A stretch of DNA of 64,000 nt from the NCBI RefSeq assembly GCF_900100315.1, contig NZ_FNFF01000001.1, positions 434,001 through 498,000 on the forward strand, written 5' to 3'. This DNA is from Streptomyces indicus. Lineage in GTDB: Bacteria; Actinomycetota; Actinomycetes; Streptomycetales; Streptomycetaceae. The stretch's first letter is position 1, and each line of letters starts with the position of its first letter. Below the pieces are notes generated by a model, which had not been told where the DNA came from, made no database searches, and saw only the letters and a program-made list of their open reading frames with translations. This document shows positions 1-8,727 of this stretch, one piece after another. The translations under genes and the position numbers were made by a program.

Positions 1-546
1 GACGACCCGGACGAGGGCCGCCGTCGTGGAGGCGTCGAGCATGGCGGTCATCTCGTCGCAGACCAGCCAGCGCGGCTCGAGGATCAACGCACGGGCTACA
101 CAGGCCCGTTGCAGCTGGCCGTCGCTGACCTCGTGCGGACGCCGCCCGAGCAGTTCGTCCCCGAGTCCGACCCGCGCGGCGGACTCCCGTACCTTCTCCG
201 GCACTTCATCGGCCCGGCCGTTCGCCCGCAGGGGCTCGGCGATCAGGGCGGAGAGCGTCAGGCGCGGGTCGGCGGAGAGCCGGGGCTGCTGGAAGACGAC
301 ACCGAACGCGGTGCGCTGGGCGCGCGGGGCGCGGTGCCGCCACCCGGCCGCCGCGGTGCCGTCGACGACGACCCGTCCCGCGTCGGGCCGGTGCAGCAGG
401 GCGGCGACCCGGGCCAGCGTGGACTTGCCGCAGCCGCTGGGCCCGAGCAGACCGACCGACTCGCCCGGTCGCACGGTGAGCGAGACACCGCGCACGACGG
501 GCTTGTGCCGCTCGTAGCCGGCGGTGATCGCGTCGACCTCAAGCAT
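1..546 (-). CDS. Nickel/dipeptide-type ABC transporter ATP-binding protein (second ATPase), 3' end outside window
   Basis: This is one of the two ATPases that power the importer encoded by the next four genes; only about 182 residues are inside the window. Walker A (GPSGCGKST) is at residues 35-43, the signature motif reads VSDGQ instead of LSGGQ, and the Walker B stretch ends CDEMTAMLD. The ATG at 544-546 overlaps the stop of the preceding ATPase gene by 8 bp, which indicates translational coupling. Its place as fifth gene in the order binding protein, permease, permease, ATPase, ATPase matches nikABCDE and dpp operons. The Nur-box-like palindrome at 5093-5111 favours nickel, by inference. 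The product acts on the inner face of the membrane. Confidence 0.88.
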   Translation of the reverse strand, partial: MLEVDAITAGYERHKPVVRGVSLTVRPGESVGLLGPSGCGKSTLARVAALLHRPDAGRVVVDGTAAAGWRHRAPRAQRTAFGVVFQQPRLSADPRLTLSALIAEPLRANGRADEVPEKVRESAARVGLGDELLGRRPHEVSDGQLQRACVARALILEPRWLVCDEMTAMLDASTTAALVRVV

Positions 547-1573
547 GCTCGGCCTCCAGGGCTTCGGCGGGGTCGGCTGGGTCGGCGGCCGGCCGGTCCG
601 AGACCGGGTGGTGGCAGGCCAGCAGGTCCGCGAACGGCGGCTGCACCCGGCAGGCCTCGCTCGCCCGCCCACAGCGCGCGGCGAAGGCGCAGCCCTCGGG
701 GAGCGCCCCGAGTTCGGGCGGCATGCCGGGGATGGCCGCGAACTCCCGCTCGGGCAGGGCGTTCAGGAGCCCCCTGGCATACGGGTGGCGCGGTCCGCGC
801 GCGCCGAAGAAGTCCTCCGCGTCGCAGATCTCGACGATCCGTCCCGCGTACATCACGGCGATCCGGTCGGCGATCCGTTCGGCCGCCGCCAGGTCGTGCG
901 TGATCATCAGCAGGGCGCGGGAGCTGCCGGTGTGCCGGGCGAGTTCGTCCACGGTGTGCTCGACGAGGTCGCGGTCGAGTCCGGTGGTGGGCTCGTCGGC
1001 GAGCAGCAGCGGTGCGTCGCCGATCAGGGCGAGCGCGGTCGCGGCGCGCTGGGCGAGGCCGCCGGAGAGTTCGTGCGGGTAGCGGTCGAGGTGGTCCGCG
1101 GGGAACGAAGCGCGCCCCGCCGCCTCCTCGGCGGCCTTGCGCACGGCGGCACGCGGGGTGCGCAGCAACTCCCGTACGGTCTCCTCCAGTTGGGACCGGA
1201 TCGTCCGTACGGGGGTCAGGTGCGCGGCCGGTGACTGCGGGACGAGTCCCACCTTGCGGCCGCGGACGGTGCGCGCGAGGGTGCGCTCGTCGGCGGCGAG
1301 CAGGTCGGTGCCGTCGCCGAGCAGGGCGGAACCGGCGGTCTCGGCGTTCTCCGGCAGCAGTCCGAGCAGCGCGGAGGCGAGCACGGACTTGCCGCACCCC
1401 GACTCCCCGACGAGGGCGAGCCGCTGCCCGGCCTCCAGGGTGAAGTGCGCGTCGGTCACCGCCCGTACGTAGCGTTCGCCGCGCATCCGGAACCGTACGG
1501 ACAGACCGCGGACATCGAGCACGGGCGCCGTCGTCGCGGCGTCCGCCGGCCTCGTGGCGGCATCGGTCATCAC
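539..1573 (-). CDS. Nickel/dipeptide-type ABC transporter ATP-binding protein (first ATPase)
   Basis: This is a full-length ATPase of about 344 residues. Walker A is GESGCGKS (about residues 55-62), the signature is LSGGLAQR, and Walker B with the D-loop is LLLADEPTTGLD. The C-terminal 90 residues have the Cys-containing tail (GCAFAARC...C...ACHH) typical of the oligopeptide/nickel ABC C-terminal domain. The start is GTG at 1571-1573, whose GTGA overlaps the upstream stop; an ATG one codon later is equally possible. It works with the neighbouring ATPase as a heterodimer under the two permeases. Family assignment is firm. The substrate (Ni2+ complex or peptide) cannot be read from this gene. 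Confidence 0.9.
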   Translation of the reverse strand: MMTDAATRPADAATTAPVLDVRGLSVRFRMRGERYVRAVTDAHFTLEAGQRLALVGESGCGKSVLASALLGLLPENAETAGSALLGDGTDLLAADERTLARTVRGRKVGLVPQSPAAHLTPVRTIRSQLEETVRELLRTPRAAVRKAAEEAAGRASFPADHLDRYPHELSGGLAQRAATALALIGDAPLLLADEPTTGLDRDLVEHTVDELARHTGSSRALLMITHDLAAAERIADRIAVMYAGRIVEICDAEDFFGARGPRHPYARGLLNALPEREFAAIPGMPPELGALPEGCAFAARCGRASEACRVQPPFADLLACHHPVSDRPAADPADPAEALEAEHA

Positions 1574-2481
1574 AGCATCAACTCCGATCGCCGGCGCGGA
1601 TTGAGCCGCTCACGCCAGGCGCCCGCGAGTCCCGCGATCGCCAGCGTCGGCACGATGATGAACAGGCCCGGGAAGAGCGTCGGCCACCAGTCCCCCGCGA
1701 GCAGCGAGCCGCGCGCGGACTGCACGAGGGTGCCGAGGCTGGCCTGGTGGGTGGGCAGGCCGAGGCCGAGGAAGGACAGCGCGGACTCGTGCCAGATGGC
1801 GTGCGGCACCATGAGGACGGCGGCGAGTCCGGCCTGCGGCAGGACTCCCGGCAGCAGGTGCCGGACGGTGACGCGCCACCGGGACGCTCCCCCGGAGATC
1901 GCCGCGTCCACGTACGGGCGCGAGCGCAGCGACAGGACCTCGGCGCGCACGATGCGGGCCGTGGACAGCCAGTGCGTGAGCGCCACCGAGACCACCACCG
2001 GCCATACGCCGGGGCGGAACATCGCCACGATGAAGATGCCGAGCAGCAGGTGCGGCACGGAGGAGAACAGGTCGACGAGCCGCATGACGAAGCGGTCCAC
2101 GCGGCCGCCCGCCGCGGCGGCCGCGGCACCGACCGCCGTGCCGATCACGGTGGCCACCACCGCGGCGACCACGCCGACGAGCAGCGACACCCGCAGCCCG
2201 TAGACGCACCGCAGCAGCAGGTCGCGGCCGACGTCGTCGGTGCCGAACGGGTGCGCCAGGGACGGCGGTTGAAGCTTGGAGGCGAGGTCGACGGCCTGCT
2301 CGTCGAGCTGGACCAGCGGCGGTACGAGCAGCACGGCGACCACCACGGCCAGGGTGATCGCCGCGGAGGTGCGGAGCCGCCAGGTCCTCGTGGAGCGGCG
2401 GCGCACTCCGCGTACCCGCCAGGCGACCGCGGGCTGTTCTGACATCTCGGCTTTCACGGCTTTCTCAGCGACCTCAGCCAT
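1570..2481 (-). CDS. Nickel/dipeptide-type ABC transporter permease (NikC/DppC family)
   Basis: An integral membrane permease of 303 residues. After a charged N-terminus there is a first membrane segment (about 38-55), then the periplasmic HPFGTDDVGRDLL stretch characteristic of DppC/NikC proteins, then a BPD_transp_1 domain with several hydrophobic segments. The cytoplasmic EAA-type loop is AAISGGASRWRVTVRHLLPG. The ATG at 2479-2481 overlaps the stop of the partner permease by 8 bp, and the 3' end overlaps the ATPase start, so all genes of the operon are coupled. It forms the channel together with the gene at 2474-3475. Confidence 0.9.
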   Translation of the reverse strand: MAEVAEKAVKAEMSEQPAVAWRVRGVRRRSTRTWRLRTSAAITLAVVVAVLLVPPLVQLDEQAVDLASKLQPPSLAHPFGTDDVGRDLLLRCVYGLRVSLLVGVVAAVVATVIGTAVGAAAAAAGGRVDRFVMRLVDLFSSVPHLLLGIFIVAMFRPGVWPVVVSVALTHWLSTARIVRAEVLSLRSRPYVDAAISGGASRWRVTVRHLLPGVLPQAGLAAVLMVPHAIWHESALSFLGLGLPTHQASLGTLVQSARGSLLAGDWWPTLFPGLFIIVPTLAIAGLAGAWRERLNPRRRSELML

Positions 2482-3475
2482 CGAATCCCACCCTCGGGTC
2501 GGCGAGCCCGTAGAGCAGGTCCGCGACGAGATTGCCGAGCAGCACCGCGGCCGTGGCCAGCGCGGTGAGCGCGGCGAGCAGGGCGAAGTCCACGGAGGTG
2601 GCCGCCTCGACGGTGGCCGCGGCGATCCCGGGCCAGCTGAAGACGGTCTCCACCAGGAGCGCGCCGGTGATGAGTTCGGGCACCCGCGACCCGATCAGCG
2701 TGAGGACGGGCAGGAGTCCGGAGCGCAGGGCGTGCCCGAGCAGCACGGTCCGCTCGGCGATCCCGCGCGCCCGCGCACCGCGCACGGGGTCCTCCTCCAG
2801 GGCGTCGCCGACACCCTGACGCACGTAGAGCACGAACCAGGGCAGCTGCGAGACGGCCAGCACGCAGGCGGGCAGCACGAGATGAGTGGCCACCTGTCCG
2901 GCGCTGACCACGGTCGAGCCGGTGTCGGTGAGTCCGCCGGCGGGCAGCACGTCGAGCTTGAGCGCGAAGAACCACACCGCGAGCAGGCCCAGCCAGAACG
3001 GCGGCGCTGCCTCGAGGCCGTACGCGAGCGAGGTGACGCCCCGGTCCAGCCAGCCGCCGGGCCGGCGCGCGGCGAGCACACCGAGCGTGGTGCCGAGCAC
3101 GATGGCGAGCAGGAACGCGGTGGCGGCGAGCAGCACCGACCAGCCGAGCCGCTCCCCGATGACCTGGCCGACGGGCTGGCGCATCACGAGCGACGTGCCG
3201 AAGTCGCCGTGCAGGGCGGCGGTCAGCCAGTCCCACCAGCGTGCGACCAGCGGCTGGTCCACGCCGAGGTTGGCGCGCAGCTGGTCCAGGGTCTGCTCGG
3301 ACGCGGTGAGCCCGCCCGTGCCGGCGTACGCCTTCACCGGGTCGAAGGGCGAGGCCGCGGCGATCGCGAAGACACCGAAGGTCACGGCGAGCAGGACGGG
3401 CACGGCGACCAGGAGCCGCCGTCCCGCCATGCGCGCCATCGCCGCCCAGGGCATCCGGGACGTACGGGAGGTCAC
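2474..3475 (-). CDS. Nickel/dipeptide-type ABC transporter permease (NikB/DppB family)
   Basis: A permease of about 333 residues with a first membrane helix near residues 20-40 (LLVAVPVLLAVTFGVFAI) and the usual DppB-type C-terminal permease domain. I place the start at GTG 3473-3475 because its GTGA overlaps the stop of the binding-protein gene, as elsewhere in the operon. Alternatives are a longer form beginning at 3508 or an internal ATG at 3439. The EAA-type loop contains RGARARGIAERTVLLGHALR. It pairs with the second permease to form the transmembrane pore. Confidence 0.88.
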   Translation of the reverse strand: MTSRTSRMPWAAMARMAGRRLLVAVPVLLAVTFGVFAIAAASPFDPVKAYAGTGGLTASEQTLDQLRANLGVDQPLVARWWDWLTAALHGDFGTSLVMRQPVGQVIGERLGWSVLLAATAFLLAIVLGTTLGVLAARRPGGWLDRGVTSLAYGLEAAPPFWLGLLAVWFFALKLDVLPAGGLTDTGSTVVSAGQVATHLVLPACVLAVSQLPWFVLYVRQGVGDALEEDPVRGARARGIAERTVLLGHALRSGLLPVLTLIGSRVPELITGALLVETVFSWPGIAAATVEAATSVDFALLAALTALATAAVLLGNLVADLLYGLADPRVGFDG

Positions 3476-5064
3476 TTCTTCGGCTGCCAGTCCTCGACGT
3501 TCCACCACGGGCCGGTGGCGAAGCCGTGGTCGTGCGGCTCGACCTGGGTGGTGAGCTCGCCGAAGCTGTCGTTCACGACGTACATGTGGTCGATGTGGGT
3601 GAGGAAGGTGTAGCCCGGGTTCTTCACGAGCTCGCGCTGCACGGTGTCGTACGCGGCCTTGCGCTCGGCCTTGTCGTCGCTCTCACGGCCCTTCTCCAGG
3701 GCCTTGTCGACGGCCGGGTTCTCGTAGAAGCCCATGTTGTTGAAGTCGTTGCCGCCCACGAACTGCGAGTGCAGCATCGTGAACTGGTCGAAGTCGGGGT
3801 CGGCCGGGGCGCCGCCGCCGGCGAGCACCGCATCGCGGTCCATGCGCGGCTGGATGACCTCCCAGGTGCCGGCCTGCACCTTGACCTCGATGCCGGCCTT
3901 CTTGGCGTCGGAGGCGTAGGCGAGGGCGTGGTCCTGGCGGAGCTTGTCGCCGGAGAGGTACCAGAGCGGGAAGCTGGCGCGCACGCCGTCCTTCTCGCGG
4001 ATGCCGTCGGAGCCCTTCTTCCAGCCGGCCTCGTCGAGGATCTTCTCGGCCTGCTTCAGGTCGTGCTTGCGTTCGGTGCCCTTGGTGAACCACTCGCTGT
4101 CGGTCGGCACCGGCCCGTAGGCCTCCTTGCCGGCGCCGTCGAGGATGGAGTCGACCATGGCCTTGCGGTCCACGGCCACGTCGAGGGCGCGGCGGATGTC
4201 GGTGTCGCCCGCGACCTTGTTGCCGGTGGGCAGGGTCACGACGCGGTAGTCGAAGCTGGTGGCCTCGTAGGTCTTGCGGCCCTTGTCGCCGGCGAAGGTC
4301 TTGGCGAGGTTCGGCGGCAGGATGGCGCCGTCGAGGTCGCCGCTGCGCAGCCGGGTGGCGCGCACGTCGTCGTCCTTGATGATCGCCATGGTGAAGTTCT
4401 TGACCTTCGGCGCGCCGCCCCAGTAGTCGGGGTTGGCCTTGAAGGTGAGCTTCTCGCCCTTGGACCACTTCACCAGCTCGTACGGTCCGGTGCCGACGGG
4501 CTTGGTGGTGAGGTCGCCGGTGTTCACGTCCTGCTTCGCGCCGATGTGCTCGGGGGCGATGGCGTGCACGGTGCGCTCGGCGAAGGGCGCGTACGGGTAC
4601 TTGAGGTGGAAGACCACCTCGTCCTCGCCCTTCGCCTCGACGCTCTTCAAGGCGTCGAGCTCGGTCTTGTAGGCGTTGTTGGTCTTCTTGTCGAGGATCG
4701 TCTCGTACGTGTAGACGACGTCCTTCGACGAGAACGGCTTGCCGTCGCTGAACTTCACGCCCTTGCGCAGCTTGAAGGTGTACGTGAGTCCGTCGGCGCT
4801 CTTCTCCGGCAGCCCGGTCGCGAGCGCGGGCTTCAGGTTCATGTCCGCGTCGTGCGTGAGCAGCCCGTCGAAGATCTTCGCGTTGCCGTCCTTGCCGTAG
4901 CCGAGCAGCGGGCTGAGGGTGTCGGGCTCGTACGCGATGCCCACGACCACCGAGTCGTCGGCGCCCGCGCTGCCGGAGCCGCCCTCGCCGGGCGCAGAAC
5001 AGGCGGCCGCTCCGACCGCCAGCGCAGCCAGCGCACCCGCTCCCCGTATCGCCGCGCCTCGCAT
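3472..5064 (-). CDS. Nickel/dipeptide-type ABC transporter substrate-binding lipoprotein
   Basis: An extracytoplasmic solute-binding protein of family 5 (530 residues). The N-terminus has a short basic region, a hydrophobic core and a lipobox ending AAC at about residue 22, so it should be a lipoprotein anchored outside the membrane. The body has the SBP_bac_5 landmarks (PDTLSPLL near the N-terminus, TYTFKLRKGVKFSDGKPF, and WYLSGDKLR later). It is the first gene of the five-gene operon; an AGGGG ribosome site lies just before the ATG at 5062-5064. Between this start and the next upstream gene lie a perfect palindrome (5093-5111) and a three-copy repeat (5176-5280). NikA-like nickel binding is inferred from the operator, not from the protein sequence. 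Confidence 0.9.
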   Translation of the reverse strand: MRGAAIRGAGALAALAVGAAACSAPGEGGSGSAGADDSVVVGIAYEPDTLSPLLGYGKDGNAKIFDGLLTHDADMNLKPALATGLPEKSADGLTYTFKLRKGVKFSDGKPFSSKDVVYTYETILDKKTNNAYKTELDALKSVEAKGEDEVVFHLKYPYAPFAERTVHAIAPEHIGAKQDVNTGDLTTKPVGTGPYELVKWSKGEKLTFKANPDYWGGAPKVKNFTMAIIKDDDVRATRLRSGDLDGAILPPNLAKTFAGDKGRKTYEATSFDYRVVTLPTGNKVAGDTDIRRALDVAVDRKAMVDSILDGAGKEAYGPVPTDSEWFTKGTERKHDLKQAEKILDEAGWKKGSDGIREKDGVRASFPLWYLSGDKLRQDHALAYASDAKKAGIEVKVQAGTWEVIQPRMDRDAVLAGGGAPADPDFDQFTMLHSQFVGGNDFNNMGFYENPAVDKALEKGRESDDKAERKAAYDTVQRELVKNPGYTFLTHIDHMYVVNDSFGELTTQVEPHDHGFATGPWWNVEDWQPKK

Positions 5065-5092
5065 GCCACACCCCTGTTCAAGATCGACTGTT

Positions 5093-5111
5093 ATTGCGAA
5101 CCGTTCGCAAT
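5093..5111 (-). promoter_or_regulatory. Candidate Nur box (nickel regulator operator) upstream of the ABC operon
   Basis: A perfect 9-1-9 palindrome: ATTGCGAAC, one base, GTTCGCAAT. It fits the published Streptomyces Nur-box form tTGCaa-N5-ttGCAA as TTGCGA-N5-TCGCAA. It sits 29 bp upstream of the binding-protein ATG. On the coding strand a CATAAT hexamer (5110-5115) overlaps its upstream edge and could be the -10 element, which would place the operator over the transcription start, suitable for repression. No other palindrome of this quality is present in the intergenic region except the repeats at 5176-5280. Confidence 0.6.
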
Positions 5112-5175
5112 TATGCCCCAGGTAATGGGTGTGTATGGCCAGGGGGTCCTACGAAACAGGGGGGATTCCTTCACG

Positions 5176-5280
5176 GCAGGTGGCTCTGGCGCACGTGCTC
5201 CGGGGCCGCGGCGGGTGACTCCGGCGCACGCGCTCCGGGGGCCGCAACAGGTGGATTCGGAGCACGTGCTCCGGGGCGCG
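5176..5280. repeat. Three degenerate 34-36 bp tandem repeats, each with an inverted-repeat core
   Basis: Units lie at 5176-5210, 5211-5246 and 5247-5280 with consensus rCaGGTGg-TCcGGcGCACGtGCTCCGGGGCCGCg. The third unit carries a perfect 16-bp palindrome CGGAGCACGTGCTCCG (5258-5273); the other two carry imperfect versions. The array begins 4 bp beyond the stop of the lipoprotein gene (5285) and ends 65 bp before the candidate Nur box. It could act as a clustered operator, as a terminator, or be part of the post-stop tandem duplication seen at other genes in this window. Confidence 0.75.
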
Positions 5281-5284
5281 CCCG

Positions 5285-6148
5285 TCAGCCGATCAGGATC
5301 CCGGTCAGCTCGTGGACCGGAGTGGTCTTCGTGGCGGGCGGAGCCTCGGCCTCGACCGGCTCGGACAGTTCCGCGAACTTCAGCGTGACGGTCGCCTTGC
5401 CCCCGCCCGCGTTCACCCGCAAGCGGCACTGCACCACGCGGCCCTCGCCGTCGATCCACACGTCCCCGAGCACGGGCAGCCCTTGCCCCATGGCCTCGAC
5501 CGCGTCGTCCATCGAGGCTCGACGCTCGTCGGCCATGCGCAGCATCTGCGTCTCATGGTCGAGCAGGCCCGTGTACTGGACGGTCTCGACGGAGCCGACC
5601 TTCCGCGCTCCCGCCTTGGTGATCTTCGTCATCCGGCCGAGCTGGGTCAGCACGTGCTCCGGGTCGTTGACGGGTGCGCGCAGCAGGTAGTGCGCCTCCG
5701 CGTCCGTACGTCCGATCACGCCCCACCGGCCGGATCCGACGCCGGCGGCGCCCTTGACGTAGACCTTGCCGTCGGCGAAGACCTCCTCGACTTGGTCCAC
5801 CGCCCCGCCCGGCAGCCGGACGGTGAGCCGGCCGCGGTCGGCCGCGAAATCGAAGGCGCCCTCGACCGTGAGCTCGTACGTGGTGGTGCCGTTGCCGAGT
5901 TCCACGCTCTCGTCCACGCGGACCGCGCTGTCCCCCAGACCGTCGAGCGCCGTGCGCACGATCTCGGCCGGTATCCCCTCGCCGTTCTTCGGCGCGCCCC
6001 GGTCCTCAGGGCTCTGGTCCTCCGTGCCCCGGCCCTCCGCCGCACGCGCCGACCCGGTGTCCGCGCGCCCGGATCCGCCCGGTTCCGCCGTGGAGCATCC
6101 CGTGGCGAGGACGAGGGCGGCGGCGGTCAGGGCGAGGGAGCGGCGCAT
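5285..6148 (-). CDS. LppX/LprG-like lipoprotein
   Basis: A secreted lipoprotein of 287 residues. The start at 6146-6148 is preceded by AGGAG at good spacing; in-frame upstream codons lack one. The signal peptide is MRRSLALTAAALVLATGC with a lipobox ending TGC, followed by a Gly/Ser-rich low-complexity linker to about residue 50. The mature part resembles actinobacterial LppX_LprAFG-type beta-rich proteins (DQVEEVFADGKVYVKG, then WGVIGRT). Members of that family are thought to carry lipids or to sit in the envelope; the function here is not known. It is a single gene, separated from the acyl-CoA dehydrogenase genes by a strong hairpin. Confidence 0.75.
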   Translation of the reverse strand: MRRSLALTAAALVLATGCSTAEPGGSGRADTGSARAAEGRGTEDQSPEDRGAPKNGEGIPAEIVRTALDGLGDSAVRVDESVELGNGTTTYELTVEGAFDFAADRGRLTVRLPGGAVDQVEEVFADGKVYVKGAAGVGSGRWGVIGRTDAEAHYLLRAPVNDPEHVLTQLGRMTKITKAGARKVGSVETVQYTGLLDHETQMLRMADERRASMDDAVEAMGQGLPVLGDVWIDGEGRVVQCRLRVNAGGGKATVTLKFAELSEPVEAEAPPATKTTPVHELTGILIG

Positions 6149-6321
6149 GGGGAACTCCTGGGACGGACGGCAGCTCGCCGCGGCGGACACAGCGCCCCGC
6201 CGGAGGCCGACCGGGCACGGCCCATGACCCTATCCGACGCAAACGTAACCATTGGCCAGATTTTCACCGCATGGAATCAGGCGCCCCCGTACGTGGACGG
6301 CAGGTCCCCGCACACGGAGAA

Positions 6322-6358
6322 GCGCCCTTCCCTCTCGCCGGCGCAGAGGGAAGGGCGC
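6322..6358 (-). terminator. Strong hairpin after the acyl-CoA dehydrogenase operon
   Basis: A perfect 14-bp inverted repeat, GCGCCCTTCCCTCT at 6322-6335 and its complement at 6345-6358, with a 9-base loop. It lies 88 bp beyond the last stop of the leftward operon (6446). There is no U-run, which is usual for Streptomyces terminators. It would also insulate the lipoprotein gene from read-through. Confidence 0.7.
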
Positions 6359-6445
6359 GCTCGTCTCCCGCGGGTGCGGGCGGACCCGGAGACCGCCGGC
6401 AAGCGGCCACCGGGGTCCGGCGTGCGTTACGGCGTCGGGCGTGCG

Positions 6446-7546
6446 TTACGGCGCCCGCAGATCCACCAGCTCCGCCACGATCTCGCGGTGCGCCCCGGCC
6501 GAGCCCAGAGCGATCGCATCCGCCTTGGCGCGCTTCAGGTAGAGGTGGACCGGGTGCTCCCAGGTCATGCCGATGCCGCCGTGCAGCTGCAGCGCCTCCT
6601 CGGCCGCATGGACGGCGACGGGCGAGCAGTAGGCCTGCGCGAGGGACGCCGCCAGCGGCGCCTCGTCCGAAGCGGTGGCCAGGGCGTCCGCGGCGTTGCG
6701 CGCGGCGGCGCGGGCGTGCACCGTCTCCAGCCACAGCTCGGCCAGCCGGTGCTTCAGCGCCTGGAAGGAGCCGACGGGCCGGTTGAACTGGTGCCGGGTC
6801 TTCAGATAGGCGACGGTCTCCGTCAAGCACCAGTCGGCGAGCCCCAGTTGCTCGGAGGCCAGCAGCCCGGCGCCCGCCCGCAGACCGCGCCGTACGGCCG
6901 CGGAAGCGTCCGCGGTCAGGAGCCGGCCGGGGGCCGAGTCCAGTGTGACGGCCGCGAGCGGGCGGGTGAGGTCGAGCGGGGTCTGCGCGGTCACGGTGAC
7001 GCCGTCGGACGCGGTCTCCACCGCGTACAGACCGCCGCCCGCCACCACGAGCAGCACATCGGCGGCGGCCGCGTCCGCCACCGCGGTGACCCGTCCGGTG
7101 AGCCGGCCGTCCTTCTCCTCGATCTCCGCGTACGAGGCGGAGGGTCCGGTGGACAGAGGCAGCGCGAGCGCGCCGATGGAGCGACCTGAGGCGAGCGCTC
7201 CGAGGAGCTCGTCGGCGGCGGGGGTGCCGCAGCCGAGCAGGGTCTCGGTGGCGATCACCGCGCTGGTCAGATACGGCACGGGCGCGACGAAGCGGCCCAA
7301 CTCCTCGAGCACGACGGCCGCTTCGCGGTGCGTGGCACCTTGCCCGCCGAGTGACTCGGGCACGAGCAGGCCCGCGAGCCCCATGTCGGCGGCGAGGGTC
7401 TTCCACAGGTCGCCGTCGTGCGGCGCGTCCGACTCCGCACGGGCGAGGACCTGCGTGGCGTCGCAGCGGTCGGTCAGCAACGAGCGGACGGCGGACCGGA
7501 GTTCGTCCTCGGTCTCGGAGTAGAGGAGATCGCTCGGTGTCGTCAT
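6446..7546 (-). CDS. Acyl-CoA dehydrogenase (catalytic-Glu subunit)
   Basis: An FAD-dependent acyl-CoA dehydrogenase of 366 residues that introduces the first double bond in beta-oxidation. The C-terminal helix reads GGIGMTWEHPVHLYLKRAK; the Glu in TWEHPV aligns with the catalytic base of medium-chain dehydrogenases. ATGA overlap with the upstream dehydrogenase gene (7543-7546) sets the start. The paired acyl-CoA dehydrogenase genes suggest an alpha2beta2 enzyme like those known from mycobacterial steroid degradation, by inference. The substrate is unknown. The neighbours are a second dehydrogenase and a quinone oxidoreductase-like gene in one operon. Confidence 0.9.
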   Translation of the reverse strand: MTTPSDLLYSETEDELRSAVRSLLTDRCDATQVLARAESDAPHDGDLWKTLAADMGLAGLLVPESLGGQGATHREAAVVLEELGRFVAPVPYLTSAVIATETLLGCGTPAADELLGALASGRSIGALALPLSTGPSASYAEIEEKDGRLTGRVTAVADAAAADVLLVVAGGGLYAVETASDGVTVTAQTPLDLTRPLAAVTLDSAPGRLLTADASAAVRRGLRAGAGLLASEQLGLADWCLTETVAYLKTRHQFNRPVGSFQALKHRLAELWLETVHARAAARNAADALATASDEAPLAASLAQAYCSPVAVHAAEEALQLHGGIGMTWEHPVHLYLKRAKADAIALGSAGAHREIVAELVDLRAP

Positions 7547-8727
7547 CGGGACAGGTCCTTCCAGGCGATGTCCTTGTCGGTACGCGGCTCGGAGGGCAGT
7601 CCGAGGACACGCTCGGCGACGATGTTGAGCAGCACCTCGCTGGTGCCGCCCTCGATGCTGTTGCCCTTGGCGCGCAGATAGCGGTAGCCGGCCTCGCGGC
7701 CCAGGAAGTCCACGGTCTCCGGACGGCGCATCGTCCAGTCGTCGTACAACAGGCCTTCCTCGCCCTGGAGTTCGACTTCGAGGCCGCTGATCTGCTGTGC
7801 GAGGCGGGCGAAGGTGAGCTTCATGCCGGAGCCCTCGGGGCCGGGGTGGCCGGCCACCAGCTGCTGGCGCAGCCGCTCGCCGGTCAGGCGGGCGACCTCG
7901 GCCTCCACCCACAGCTCGACGAGCCGCTGATGCAGGTCGCGGGTGCGCAGCTCGGGGCGCTCGCGCCAGGTGGCGGCGATCGGTCCGATCATGCCGCCCT
8001 CGCGCGGCAGCCGTGCGCCGCCGATCGCCACACGCTCGTTCATGAGGGTGGTCTGGGCCACCTTCCAGCCCTCGCCCACCTCGCCGAGCCGGTGCGCGTC
8101 GGGGATGCGCACCTCGGTGAGGAAGACCTCGTTGAACTCGGCCTCGCCGGTGATCTGCCGCAGCGGCCTGACCTCGACGCCCGGGTCCGTCATGTCGCAG
8201 ACGAAGTACGTGATGCCGCGGTGCTTGGGCAGGTCGGGGTCGGTGCGCGCGATGAGGATCGCGAAGCGCGCGTTGTGCGCGCCCGAGGTCCAGACCTTCT
8301 GGCCCGTGACGATCCAGTCCTCGCCGTCCCGTACGGCCCGGGTGCCGAGCGCCGCGAGGTCGGAGCCGGCGCCGGGCTCGCTGAACAGCTGGCACCAGAT
8401 CTCCTGGCCCAGCCACAGCGGCCGCAGGAAGCGCCGCTTCTGCTCCTCGGTGCCGAACGCCAGGATGGTCGGGGCGGCCATGCCGAGCCCGATGCCGTTC
8501 AGGGAGGGGCCGACGGCGGGCGGCGCGCCCGCGGCCTCCAGCTCGGCGTCCACCACGGCCTGCAGGGCGCGCGGGGCCCCGAGGCCGCCGAGGCCTTCGG
8601 GATAGTGCACCCAGGCGAGCCCGGCGTCGAAGCGGGCCTCCAGAAATGCTTCGGCCGCGGTGCTCGCCGGCGGGTGCGCGGCGAGGAACTCCTGGGTGCG
8701 CCTGACGAGTTCGGCTGCGTCGCTCAC
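7543..8727 (-). CDS. Acyl-CoA dehydrogenase (partner subunit)
   Basis: An acyl-CoA dehydrogenase of 394 residues, with the flavin/substrate segments CQLFSEPGAGSDLAAL and WIVTGQKVWTSGA in the middle domain and KGNSIEGGTSEVLLNIVAER near the C-terminus. I do not see the usual E-(Y/H)-PV catalytic Glu at the position where the downstream gene has it, which fits a heteromeric pair. The start is GTG 8725-8727, overlapping the stop of the preceding gene as GTGA. Fatty-acid or sterol side-chain substrates are possible; the sequence does not decide. Confidence 0.9.
   Translation of the reverse strand: MSDAAELVRRTQEFLAAHPPASTAAEAFLEARFDAGLAWVHYPEGLGGLGAPRALQAVVDAELEAAGAPPAVGPSLNGIGLGMAAPTILAFGTEEQKRRFLRPLWLGQEIWCQLFSEPGAGSDLAALGTRAVRDGEDWIVTGQKVWTSGAHNARFAILIARTDPDLPKHRGITYFVCDMTDPGVEVRPLRQITGEAEFNEVFLTEVRIPDAHRLGEVGEGWKVAQTTLMNERVAIGGARLPREGGMIGPIAATWRERPELRTRDLHQRLVELWVEAEVARLTGERLRQQLVAGHPGPEGSGMKLTFARLAQQISGLEVELQGEEGLLYDDWTMRRPETVDFLGREAGYRYLRAKGNSIEGGTSEVLLNIVAERVLGLPSEPRTDKDIAWKDLSR

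Noticed and set aside
3526..5388. Long rightward open frame (about 620 codons) opposite the binding-protein gene
   Set aside because: Low-complexity Val/Gly/Ala/His translation, no domain, no ribosome site; it is the antisense frame of a well-supported gene in high-GC DNA.
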